Shown piece after piece: positions 36,291-44,071 of a stretch of DNA of 64,000 nt (position 1 is the first letter of the stretch; each line of letters begins with the position of its first letter). The notes under the pieces were generated by a model that was not told the DNA's origin, made no database searches, and saw nothing but the letters and a program-made list of their open reading frames with translations. The stretch lies in the NCBI RefSeq assembly GCF_900019265.1, contig NZ_CYGX02000027.1, positions 62,001 through 126,000 on the forward strand. Reading direction: 5' to 3'. The DNA is from Paraburkholderia ribeironis. Its GTDB lineage: Bacteria; Pseudomonadota; Gammaproteobacteria; Burkholderiales; Burkholderiaceae. A program made the translations under genes and the position numbers.

Positions 36291-37160
36291 TTAGCGCGGA
36301 TTGGACGGCGTGTCGGTGTCGTCGTCGGTGAGTCCGAGACGGCGGCGGCGTGCTTCGGCGGCGTCGATCTGCGCCTGCACATCAGCGCTGACGTGTTCGG
36401 TGTTCAACGGCCCCTGGCCTTTGGCGGCCAGCTCTTCCTTCTTTTTGCGAGCGCGTTCGAGCGCGGCCTGGATGATCGCGCGTTTCTTCGCCTCGGCGTC
36501 GTCCGGTTTCTTCGCTTCGGCGTCGTCCGTGGCGGGTGCGGTGCCCGAAGCCGTGGCCGCCCTGTCCTGCGTGGAGCGAATCGCCTCGGTCGGCGCGGCG
36601 GGGGCGCCACCGCCCGCTCGTCGCGCCGCAGCACGTGCTTCGGCGGCTTCGCGTTCGCGCGTCAGACGCGCTTCGCGCCGGTCATGGCGCGTGCGCGCGG
36701 CGTCGGCCTGGCTTTGGCTCCATGCGTCCCAGCCGGTGGCGTCGCCCGTGACCGGCGGCATCGCGATGCAATCGACCGGGCACGGCGGCACGCACAGGTC
36801 ACAGCCGGTGCACAGTTCGGTGAGCACGGTGTGCATCTGTTTCGGTGCGCCAACTATCGCGTCGACCGGACACGCCTGCATGCACAACGTGCAGCCGATG
36901 CAAACCTGCTCGTCAATAACCGCCACCGGACGTGGCCGTTCGACGCCATTGGCGGAATTGAGCGGAATCACCGGCTTGCCGAGCAGCGCGGCGAGCCGCG
37001 CGATGCCTTCGGCGCCGCCTGGAGGACACTGGTTGTAATTGGCCTCACCGTTTGCGACGGCCTCGGCATAAGGACGGCACGCCGGATAACCGCATTTCGT
37101 GCATTGTGTCTGGGGCAGCAGATCTTCGATGCGATCCGCGAGTGTTTTAATGGCTATCAC
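36291..37160 (-). CDS. rsxB: Electron transport complex protein RsxB (RnfB-type)
   Basis: The 289-residue ferredoxin-like protein reduces partners such as SoxR or membrane acceptors. The N-terminal Fe-S motif [15 protein letters not shown] is near residue 20. Two 4Fe-4S motifs follow: [16 protein letters not shown] near 87 and [16 protein letters not shown] near 117. The rest, about residues 145-289, is a charged, Ala/Glu-rich, probably coiled-coil tail, longer than in gammaproteobacteria. The N-terminal membrane anchor of E. coli RsxB is absent. The start codon is GTG. No other rsx genes are adjacent, unlike E. coli. Confidence 0.88.
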   Translation of the reverse strand: MIAIKTLADRIEDLLPQTQCTKCGYPACRPYAEAVANGEANYNQCPPGGAEGIARLAALLGKPVIPLNSANGVERPRPVAVIDEQVCIGCTLCMQACPVDAIVGAPKQMHTVLTELCTGCDLCVPPCPVDCIAMPPVTGDATGWDAWSQSQADAARTRHDRREARLTREREAAEARAAARRAGGGAPAAPTEAIRSTQDRAATASGTAPATDDAEAKKPDDAEAKKRAIIQAALERARKKKEELAAKGQGPLNTEHVSADVQAQIDAAEARRRRLGLTDDDTDTPSNPR

Positions 37161-37233
37161 GATGACGACGTGGGGGCTTGCCTTGCGTCCGCAAAACCTG
37201 AACTAAATAGCACATTATCGCCGATTTCCCCGA

Positions 37234-37261
37234 TTGCCATTCGTAATCCATGTGCCATAAT
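37234..37261 (+). promoter_or_regulatory. Promoter of the TetR gene
   Basis: TTGCCA (37234-37239) and CATAAT (37256-37261) with a 16-bp spacer form a plausible sigma-70 promoter in the 237-bp divergent region shared with rsxB. It starts about 135 bases before the ATG. Confidence 0.5.
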
Positions 37262-37397
37262 CGAAGCGCTTTTTCGAAAGACCGCAGAAAAGGGTGTCCC
37301 CCAACCATGGCGCGCCCGTTCAACGCTGTCGGTGCAAGGCCCGAGGAGAGGCCGGCGGCGCGATCCGGATAACGCGGCTCACGAAGACGATGCCACC

Positions 37398-38030
37398 ATG
37401 AATCAGCCGAAAATCAAAAGAGATCCTGAAGGCACGAGGCGCCGCATTCTGCTCGCGGCGGCTGAAGAGTTTGCAAATGGTGGGCTATTCGGCGCGCGCG
37501 TCGACCAGATCGCCCGCCGCGCGGAAACAAATGAACGCATGCTCTATTACTACTTCGGTAGCAAGGAGCAGCTTTTCACGGCGGTACTGGAACATGCGTT
37601 CAGTGTGCTCAATGAAGCGGAGCGCACGCTCGAACTGAATGGCGTTGCGCCGGTCGAGGCGGTTACGCGTCTCGCGCATTTTGTTTGGGACTACTACCGC
37701 GATCATCCCGAGCTATTGCGTCTCGTCAACAACGAGAATCTGCATGAAGCGCGCTACATGCAGAAGTCGACGCGTATCCGCGAAATGATCTCGCCGATTG
37801 TCGCCACGCTCGGCGGCATTCTCGAACGCGGCCAACGTGCGGGCTTGTTTCGCGCCAACGTCGACCCGCTGCGTTTCTACGTGACGCTGTCGGGTATGGG
37901 CTACTACATCGTGTCGAATCGTTACACCCTCGAAGCAACGCTCGGCCGTGATTTCAGTAGCGCCAGCGAACGTAGTGAACTCATCCAGATGAACACCGAG
38001 TTGCTGCTCGCATATCTGTTGCGCAAGTAG
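37398..38030 (+). CDS. TetR family transcriptional regulator
   Basis: The 210-residue regulator has an N-terminal TetR helix-turn-helix: RRRILLAAAEEFANGGLFGARVDQIARRAETNERMLYYYFGSKEQLF, residues about 15-58. The C-terminal ligand domain is helical and has WDYYRDHPELLRLVNNENLHEARY. The YYFGSKEQLF ending is the usual DNA-reading helix. The ligand is unknown. The divergent rsxB operon is the nearest possible target. The gene ends in the 31-bp hairpin array. Confidence 0.92.
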   Translation: MNQPKIKRDPEGTRRRILLAAAEEFANGGLFGARVDQIARRAETNERMLYYYFGSKEQLFTAVLEHAFSVLNEAERTLELNGVAPVEAVTRLAHFVWDYYRDHPELLRLVNNENLHEARYMQKSTRIREMISPIVATLGGILERGQRAGLFRANVDPLRFYVTLSGMGYYIVSNRYTLEATLGRDFSSASERSELIQMNTELLLAYLLRK

Positions 38031-38085
38031 GCAGGCGGCGCGCTTCAGAGGCGCCGCCAGAACTGGCGTGCTCGAGTTGCGCCAT

Positions 38086-38178
38086 CAAAGACAACGGCCT
38101 CCAGAAAGACCGCCACCAAAGACCGCGGCCTCTTCGGAGGCCGCTACCAAAGACAACGGCCTCCGAAGAGGCCGTTGT
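38086..38178. terminator. 31-bp x3 hairpin array between tetR and phaZ
   Basis: CAAAGACAACGGCCTC recurs with period 31 at 38086, 38117 and 38148 (the middle copy has CCGC for AACG-like bases). Copies two and three fold as perfect hairpins: GCGGCCTC-TTCG-GAGGCCGC (38125-38144) and ACAACGGCCTC-CGAA-GAGGCCGTTGT (38153-38178). Lying between convergent genes, it probably ends transcription from both sides. Confidence 0.7.
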
Positions 38179-38202
38179 TGCCAACCGTTGCACAGGCGTT
38201 GC

Positions 38203-39480
38203 TCAGACTTCGGCTTTTTCCTTCGCGACCTTCGGCGCCTTGTTGTGCTCGAGGATGAAGTCGCGCAACTGCGGATAGATGATGGTGCGCCAGCGGCGTC
38301 CCGAGAAAATACCGTAGTGGCCGCATTTTTCCGCGGTGAAGTGGCGCTTGTCCTTGTCCGGAATGCCGGTGCACAACTCGTGCGCGGCATACGTCTGACC
38401 GTCGCCGGAGATGTCGTCCAGCTCGCCTTCGATCGTGAAGAGCGCAGTCTTCGTGATGTCCTGCGGCCTGACCCGCTCGCCGTCGACGTCCCACGTGCCT
38501 TCGGCAAGACGGAACTCCTGGAACACCACGCGGATCGTGTCGAGATAGTAGCCCGCGTCCATGTCCAGCACCGCGTTGTATTCGTCGTAGAAGCGGCGAT
38601 GCGCTTCCGCGTCGTCTTCGTCGCCGCGCAGCAGGCTCTGGTAGAAGTCCCAGTGCGAGGCCGCGTGGCGCTCAGGGTTCATCGCGACAAAACCGGTGTG
38701 CTGCAGAAAGCCCGGATAAACCTTGCGGCCCACGCCCGGATAGTTCGGCGGTACCGTGAAGATCACGTTGTTGTCGAACCACTCGTAGGAGTGCTGCGTG
38801 GCGAGCGAGTTGACCGAGGTCGGGCTCTTGCGTGCGTCGATCGGGCCACCCATCATCGTCATCGTGCGCGGCGTGTCTTCACCGCGGCTCGCGAGCAGCG
38901 AAATCGCGGCGAGCACCGGCACCGTAGGCTGGCACACCGAGATCACATGCAGATTCTTCGCGCCGATGTGACGGATGAATTCCTGGATATAAGCAACGTA
39001 GTCGTCCAGTTGGAAGTTGCCCGCTTCGAGCGGCACCATGCGAGCGTCGATCCAGTCGGTCAGGTAAACCTTGTGGTCCTGCAACAGTGTGCGCACGGTG
39101 TCGCGCAGCAGCGTGGCGTGGTGTCCCGACAACGGTGCGCACACCAGCACGACCGGTTCGTCTTTCAATTGGGTAACAGCATCGCTGTCGTCGGCGAAAC
39201 GCTTGAAGCGCATCAGACGGCAAAACGGCTTCTCGATAATGATCTGTTCGATGATCGGAATGTTATGACCATCTTTGACAATCTGATGCAGGTTGAACTC
39301 GGGCTTTTCGTAATCCTTGCCGAGCCGGTACAGCAGCTCGTAACCGGCCGACAGACGCGTCGCGCCCGGCACATAGGCGAATGGACTGGCGGGATTCGCG
39401 AACGATTTGGACGCGGCCTGGGCCCAGGCGGTAAGTGGGCTCAGCATCGCCCGCTGGAATTCGTGCAGTTGATAGAGCAT
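38203..39480 (-). CDS. phaZ: Intracellular polyhydroxybutyrate depolymerase (PhaZ)
   Basis: The 425-residue cytosolic enzyme degrades stored PHB granules. The active-site nucleophile is Cys183 in VISVCQPTVPVLA; its number equals the catalytic Cys of Ralstonia PhaZ1. The remaining catalytic Asp and His lie in the C-terminal half; EKCGHYGIFSGRRWR near 390 carries the His. There is no signal peptide, as expected for an intracellular depolymerase. GGAG precedes the ATG. A promoter with a palindromic spacer lies about 110 bp upstream. Confidence 0.92.
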   Translation of the reverse strand: MLYQLHEFQRAMLSPLTAWAQAASKSFANPASPFAYVPGATRLSAGYELLYRLGKDYEKPEFNLHQIVKDGHNIPIIEQIIIEKPFCRLMRFKRFADDSDAVTQLKDEPVVLVCAPLSGHHATLLRDTVRTLLQDHKVYLTDWIDARMVPLEAGNFQLDDYVAYIQEFIRHIGAKNLHVISVCQPTVPVLAAISLLASRGEDTPRTMTMMGGPIDARKSPTSVNSLATQHSYEWFDNNVIFTVPPNYPGVGRKVYPGFLQHTGFVAMNPERHAASHWDFYQSLLRGDEDDAEAHRRFYDEYNAVLDMDAGYYLDTIRVVFQEFRLAEGTWDVDGERVRPQDITKTALFTIEGELDDISGDGQTYAAHELCTGIPDKDKRHFTAEKCGHYGIFSGRRWRTIIYPQLRDFILEHNKAPKVAKEKAEV

Positions 39481-39589
39481 GGGTGCTCCGTATTAAGCGG
39501 TTCGCATAAGGCTTCGCAAACACGCGTAAGGCGTTGCGGCGGGCCATTTTGGTTGTAGGCACATTGATTGTTGGCCGACAGACAAATCG

Positions 39590-39618
39590 ATCATATCGAA
39601 CAAACTACGTTTGTGCAA
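39590..39618 (-). promoter_or_regulatory. phaZ promoter with palindromic spacer
   Basis: On the minus strand TTGCAC and TATGAT are separated by exactly 17 bp. Within the spacer CAAAC-TAC-GTTTG (plus-strand 39601-39613) forms an inverted repeat that could be an operator. Confidence 0.65.
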
Positions 39619-39660
39619 TGCAACAATTTTGACGCAAATCGCGCCTGAACTGTCACGGAC

Positions 39661-41541
39661 TCATGCTAACGGCGATGTTGCCGCGCCGCTATCAGGAGTT
39701 GCATTACCCTGAAGCTGCGCCGACCCGGTGCCGTTATGCGGTGGGTGACCGGTCGCCTGCGCCATTTCCTGTTCGTGCTTCATCAAATTCAGACCGGTAT
39801 GGACCAGCGCCACGTGCGAAAACGCCTGCGGGAAGTTGCCCACGAGGCGCTTTTCAGTCGGGTCGTATTCTTCGGCGAGCAGCCCGACGTCGTTGCACAA
39901 CGCGAGCAACCGTTCGTACATCGCGATGGCTTCCTCCATGCGGCCTTGCAGCGCGAGGTTGTCCACCATCCAGAACGAACATGCGAGAAACGTGCCTTCG
40001 CCGGGCGGCAGGCCGTCGTCGTATTCGGTGGTGCGATAGCGCATCACGAAGCCGTCGCGCAGCAGGTCTTTTTCGATCGCGTCGACGGTGCTTTTGACGC
40101 GCGGATCGCGCGGCGGCAGAAAGCCGAGCAGCGGCAGCAGCAGTACGCTCGCGTCGAGCTGGTCGCTGCCGTAGTACTGGGAGAAAGCGTTGAGCGCGGG
40201 ATTCCATGCTTTCTCGCAGACTTGCGCGTGAATTTCCGCGCGGGTGGCGCGCCATTCGTCGAGCGGGCCGTCGAGCTTGAACATCTCCGCTGATTTGATC
40301 GCGCGATCGAACGCGACCCATGCCATCACCTTCGAGAACGTGAAATGCTGGCGGCCGCCGCGCGTTTCCCAGATGCCCTGGTCGGGTTCCTGCCAGATCG
40401 TCCCGAGGTGGCCGAGCAGCGCGCACTGCACGTTCCACGCGGTATCGTCAGCGTGCAGGCCGCCGACGCGCGCCAGATGCAGCGCGTTCATCACTTCGCC
40501 ATAGACATCGAGCTGGAGCTGGTCGACCGCGTTGTTGCCGACGCGCACCGGCTTCGCGCCTTGATAACCCGGCAGCCAGTCGATTTCGAATTCGGGCAGG
40601 CGTCGCTCGCCTGCGAGTCCGTACATGATCTGCAACTGCTGCGGCGCGCCGGCCATCACGCGGCCGAGCCAGCTGCGCCACGCGCGTGCTTCGTCGTAGT
40701 AGCCGCCGCGCATCATCGCGAGCAGGGTGATGGTGGCGTCGCGCAGCCAGCAGTAGCGGTAGTCCCAGTTGCGCGTGCCGCCGAGCTGTTCCGGTAAAGA
40801 CGTAGTGGGCGCGGCGACGATGCCGCCGGTCGGCTCAAAGGCGAGCGCCCGCAGCGTGATCAGCGAGCGGCGGATCGGCTCGGCCCAGCGCCCTTCGACC
40901 GTGCCGCGCGCCGACCATTCGAGCCAGTGAGTCTCGGTGCGCGCGAGGGCAGTGTGCGGATCGCGGCCGGGCGGAATGCGCAGATGCGAGGGCGCATAGG
41001 CGAGCGAAAACGGCACCCGCTCGCCTTCGCTGACGGTGAATTCGGCGACCGTCTTCATATCTTCGCCGCGCAACTCGACCGGCGTGCGCAGCACGGCGTT
41101 GTCAGGCCCGACGATCGCCTTGACACCGCTGTCGTGCTTCAGCCGGGTGACCCAGGGAATCGAGAAGCCATAGTCGAAGCGCAGCACCAGTTCCATCTTC
41201 ATGCGCACGCTGCCGCGTTTGCCGACCACGATGCGCACCATCTCCGACCAGCCGTTGCCGGGCGGCATGAAGTCGACCAGCGTGACGGCGCCCTCGGGCG
41301 TTTCGAAATCGGTTTCGAGAATCAGCGTTTCGCCGCGATACCGGCGCGTGATGGTCGGCGCGGTGTCGCAGAGCGGGGCGATCTGCCAGCGGCCGTTGTC
41401 GGGCGTGCCAAGCAGCGCGGCGAAACAGGCGCCGGAGTCGAAGCGCGGCCAGCAAAGCCAGTCGACCGAACCTTCACGGGAGATGAGCGCGGCAGTGTGG
41501 CCGTCGCCGATGAGCGCATAGTCTTCGATGAGTGCAGGCAT
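39661..41541 (-). CDS. Glycoside hydrolase family 15 (glucoamylase/trehalase-like)
   Basis: The 626-residue cytosolic enzyme has the N-terminal IEDYALIGDGHTAALISREGSVDWLCWPRFDSGACFAALLG block, followed by the (alpha/alpha)6 domain with GGTRNWDYRYCWLRDAT near residue 265. It ends in EYDPTEKRLVGNFPQAFSHVALVH near 580, which contains catalytic residues of GH15. Known relatives hydrolyse alpha-1,4-glucans or trehalose; the substrate here is not determined. No other trehalose or glycogen gene is adjacent. The start lacks a good ribosome site. Confidence 0.9.
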   Translation of the reverse strand: MPALIEDYALIGDGHTAALISREGSVDWLCWPRFDSGACFAALLGTPDNGRWQIAPLCDTAPTITRRYRGETLILETDFETPEGAVTLVDFMPPGNGWSEMVRIVVGKRGSVRMKMELVLRFDYGFSIPWVTRLKHDSGVKAIVGPDNAVLRTPVELRGEDMKTVAEFTVSEGERVPFSLAYAPSHLRIPPGRDPHTALARTETHWLEWSARGTVEGRWAEPIRRSLITLRALAFEPTGGIVAAPTTSLPEQLGGTRNWDYRYCWLRDATITLLAMMRGGYYDEARAWRSWLGRVMAGAPQQLQIMYGLAGERRLPEFEIDWLPGYQGAKPVRVGNNAVDQLQLDVYGEVMNALHLARVGGLHADDTAWNVQCALLGHLGTIWQEPDQGIWETRGGRQHFTFSKVMAWVAFDRAIKSAEMFKLDGPLDEWRATRAEIHAQVCEKAWNPALNAFSQYYGSDQLDASVLLLPLLGFLPPRDPRVKSTVDAIEKDLLRDGFVMRYRTTEYDDGLPPGEGTFLACSFWMVDNLALQGRMEEAIAMYERLLALCNDVGLLAEEYDPTEKRLVGNFPQAFSHVALVHTGLNLMKHEQEMAQATGHPPHNGTGSAQLQGNATPDSGAATSPLA

Positions 41542-41654
41542 GGGCAGGCGAGTCGGTTATGACGCGCGGCGAGGGCCGCTGCGCCGGATGTCATGATGAT
41601 GAGCGGAGCCGCAACATACGCTTTGGTTCACTACACAATGAGGCAAAACGTGGC

Positions 41655-41684
41655 TTGGTAAATTGTCAAACCCGTGCCTACAAT
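41655..41684 (+). promoter_or_regulatory. Possible promoter of the 81-residue protein
   Basis: TTGGTA (41655-41660) and TACAAT (41679-41684) with an 18-bp spacer lie about 90 bases before the ATG at 41774. Confidence 0.45.
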
Positions 41685-41773
41685 CAGACTTCGAACCGAT
41701 GCCCGGAGCCTTCCGGATCGTCAGTCGGTCTTCCCCATGGTGCTTGCAGACGCCATTTTCGAGGACTAAAGCT

Positions 41774-42019
41774 ATGCTGAACCCGTCGAAATCCGATTGC
41801 ATCACGATTCTTTCCGCCGCCAGCCAACTCGCTGGCGATTCCATGTTACCGCTCGATCATGGCCGTCTCGGCCTGAGCCGCAACGGCATGCTGACTGCCG
41901 CGGCCTTTCTGGTAGAACGGGCCTGCTTCCGCCGTTACCATGAAGGTGGCGGTCATTATGCCGTCGGCGCATTGTCGTTGCAGGGGCGTTTGCGGCTCGA
42001 CCAACTCTCGAACGGTTGA
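41774..42019 (+). CDS. Small hypothetical protein (81 residues)
   Basis: I do not recognise this protein. It is 81 residues long, starts MLNPSKSDCITILS and ends RLRLDQLSNG, with no signal peptide or membrane helix. It has a central His/Arg/Gly-rich part (RRYHEGGGHYAVG). A good ribosome site GAGGA lies 8 bases before the ATG, and a plausible TTGGTA/TACAAT promoter is upstream, so it is probably real. Neighbours (GH15 divergent, DUF3096 convergent) give no hint of function. Confidence 0.6.
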   Translation: MLNPSKSDCITILSAASQLAGDSMLPLDHGRLGLSRNGMLTAAAFLVERACFRRYHEGGGHYAVGALSLQGRLRLDQLSNG

Positions 42020-42327
42020 CCCGCGGCGCCAAGGCCGCACCAGCCGCGACCCCGAAGGGCGAGCGGCTGCACCGATGCGTCGATCGCCACGCTCGCGGCG
42101 AGCCTGCACCCGCATGCTCGCCGCGCGCCATGCGGCTTCGTTCCCGCTAGCCATCGCTTCGCTGCCACCCGCGCGGCTACCGCCGCTGGGTGCGCTTCGT
42201 CACGTCCGCGGCGGCGTGGATGCGAGACGATGCTGGACCTGGCTGGGCGTAGCCGGACGAAGCCGGACAAAGCCCGGCCGCCCCGCGCCCGGCCGCGCAC
42301 CCGCTCCAGGCCGCCGACCGCCGCCAC
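42020..42327. other. 308-bp intergenic region
   Basis: GC-rich segment between convergent small genes. I see no gene, tRNA or convincing terminator. Confidence 0.4.
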
Positions 42328-42477
42328 TCAGTGCGCTGACCCCACGCCGAAGATCCCGATGATGCCGATGATGATCAGATAGAGCGCGACGATGTAGTTC
42401 AACAGCCGCGGCATCACGAGAATCAGAATGCCGGCGATCAATGCAACGAGCGGACCCAGGCTGAGTGTGACGTTCAT
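42328..42477 (-). CDS. DUF3096 small membrane protein
   Basis: The 49-residue protein is nearly all hydrophobic: LGPLVALIAGILILVMPRLLNYIVALYLIIIGIIGIFG gives two membrane helices separated by MPRLLN, the DUF3096 signature. GGAG 7 bases before the ATG at 42477 fixes this start; the longer frame is unsupported. The function of the family is unknown; it is a typical small stress-related membrane protein. Confidence 0.85.
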   Translation of the reverse strand: MNVTLSLGPLVALIAGILILVMPRLLNYIVALYLIIIGIIGIFGVGSAH

Positions 42478-42704
42478 GAAGACTCCGTAGTGTGAGACGC
42501 GTAAGACGCGACAGGAAAAACGCCCCGCGACGCGGGCCGATGGCTGCAGCACGCGTGCGTGGTGCCGACAGCCGCATGGGCTGCATGATCCGACGTAACG
42601 CTTTTATACTTGCCTCGATAAGAACAACGCTCGACCCACCGCGCGGCAGACCAGCGACTCCATCACAACCGCTTCGACCCAATAACCGATGTGCTGGAGG
42701 TCAT

Positions 42705-44009
42705 ATGCTTCGCTGTCGCCGGACCGTCGTGCGTGCCGTTCCGGGTTGTCCTTCGCCTTCTACCGATTCCGCTTCATTGCGCGCGGGGCGGCCTGCTCCT
42801 CTGTGCGCCGCCCGCTCGATAATAAAAGGTTTCGTGCTCATGGTCTCGATTGTTGCAGCGCATGCGTATGCGCAAGATTCTGGCCCGGTCCCCGCAGACG
42901 GCGTCTACAACATGCTGGTCGGCACCTACACCGGCGGCAAGAGCGAGGGACTGTACGTCTATCGCTTCGACACGAAGACCGGCGCGGCGACTCCCGTGTC
43001 GGTCGCGCAGACGGTCAATCCGTCTTTCCTCGTGGTCAGCCGCGACCGCCGCTTCGTCTACGCCGTCAACGAATTGCCCGGCGACAACGGGCCGGCCACG
43101 CAGCGCGGCGGCATCAGCGCGTTTCGCTTCGACGCCGCGCGTGGACAGCTGACGTTCCTCAACAAGGTTTCGGCCGATGGCAATGATCCCTGCTATCTGA
43201 GCCTGTCGCCCGATGAGAAACATCTGCTGAGCGCGAACTATTCGGTGGCGCCAGATCCGGGCGGCAGCTTCGCGGTGTTTCCGCTGCAGGCCGACGGTCA
43301 GCTCGGCGCGTCGGTGCTCACCGTGCATCGCGAGGGCGGTGGTCCGGTGAAGGGGCGCCAGGACAGCTCGCACATTCACTCCACCGTGTTCTCGCCGGAC
43401 GGCCGCTATCTGTTCGCGCAGGACCTGGGCGCCGACAAGCTGTACGCGTACCGCTACACACCCGGCGACAACCGCGGTCCGGTCACGCCGACCGATTCGG
43501 GCGATTCGGGCTACAGCCAGCAGAAAGCGGGCACGGGACCACGCCATCTGATCTTCGGCGCGGATGGCAAGCATGCCTATCTGACGAGCGAACTGGCCGC
43601 CACGGTCAGCACGTTCGACTACCACGACGGCCAGCTCAAGCTGGTGCAAACGCTGTCAATGACGCAGCCTGGTTTCAAGGGGGCGGTCGCCGCCGCGGCG
43701 ATCCATCTGTCGCCTGACGGACGCTTCGTGTACGCGTCCAATCGCGGCGACGCGAACGAGATCGTGATTTTCTCGGTCGATCCCGCCAATGGGCGGCTGA
43801 AGAAGATCGGGCATCAATCGAGTCTCGGCAAGTCGCCGCGCGAATTCGCGATCGACCCGAGCGGCAACTGGTTGATCGTCGGCAATCAGAACAGCGATAC
43901 CGTGTACGTGTTCAAGCGCGATCAGCAGAGCGGGCTGCTCGATCCGACGCCGAGGCAACAGTTCGAGCTCGGCTCGCCGGCGGATTTCAAGCTGGTGTCG
44001 CCGTCGTGA
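42705..44009 (+). CDS. Lactonase family protein (6-phosphogluconolactonase-like, exported)
   Basis: The 434-residue protein has a long N-terminal stretch ending in a hydrophobic segment KGFVLMVSIVAAHAYAQ, so it is probably exported, followed by a seven-bladed beta-propeller of the YbhE/Pgl lactonase group. Repeating blades read VSRDRRFVYAVNE, LSPDEKHLLSANYS, FSPDGRYLFAQDL and LSPDGRFVYASNRG. True cytosolic Pgl lacks a signal peptide; here periplasmic lactone or sugar-acid hydrolysis is an inference. The start at 42705 is chosen because CTGGAGG lies 5 bases upstream; the frame extends further but without support. The alternative ATG at 42840 would also fit a signal peptide. Confidence 0.82.
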   Translation: MLRCRRTVVRAVPGCPSPSTDSASLRAGRPAPLCAARSIIKGFVLMVSIVAAHAYAQDSGPVPADGVYNMLVGTYTGGKSEGLYVYRFDTKTGAATPVSVAQTVNPSFLVVSRDRRFVYAVNELPGDNGPATQRGGISAFRFDAARGQLTFLNKVSADGNDPCYLSLSPDEKHLLSANYSVAPDPGGSFAVFPLQADGQLGASVLTVHREGGGPVKGRQDSSHIHSTVFSPDGRYLFAQDLGADKLYAYRYTPGDNRGPVTPTDSGDSGYSQQKAGTGPRHLIFGADGKHAYLTSELAATVSTFDYHDGQLKLVQTLSMTQPGFKGAVAAAAIHLSPDGRFVYASNRGDANEIVIFSVDPANGRLKKIGHQSSLGKSPREFAIDPSGNWLIVGNQNSDTVYVFKRDQQSGLLDPTPRQQFELGSPADFKLVSPS

Positions 44010-44071
44010 GCGATGAGCCGGCACGTGAGTGGCACGCGCCGGCCGGATCAAAAAACGGCTTGCGCCGGCCG

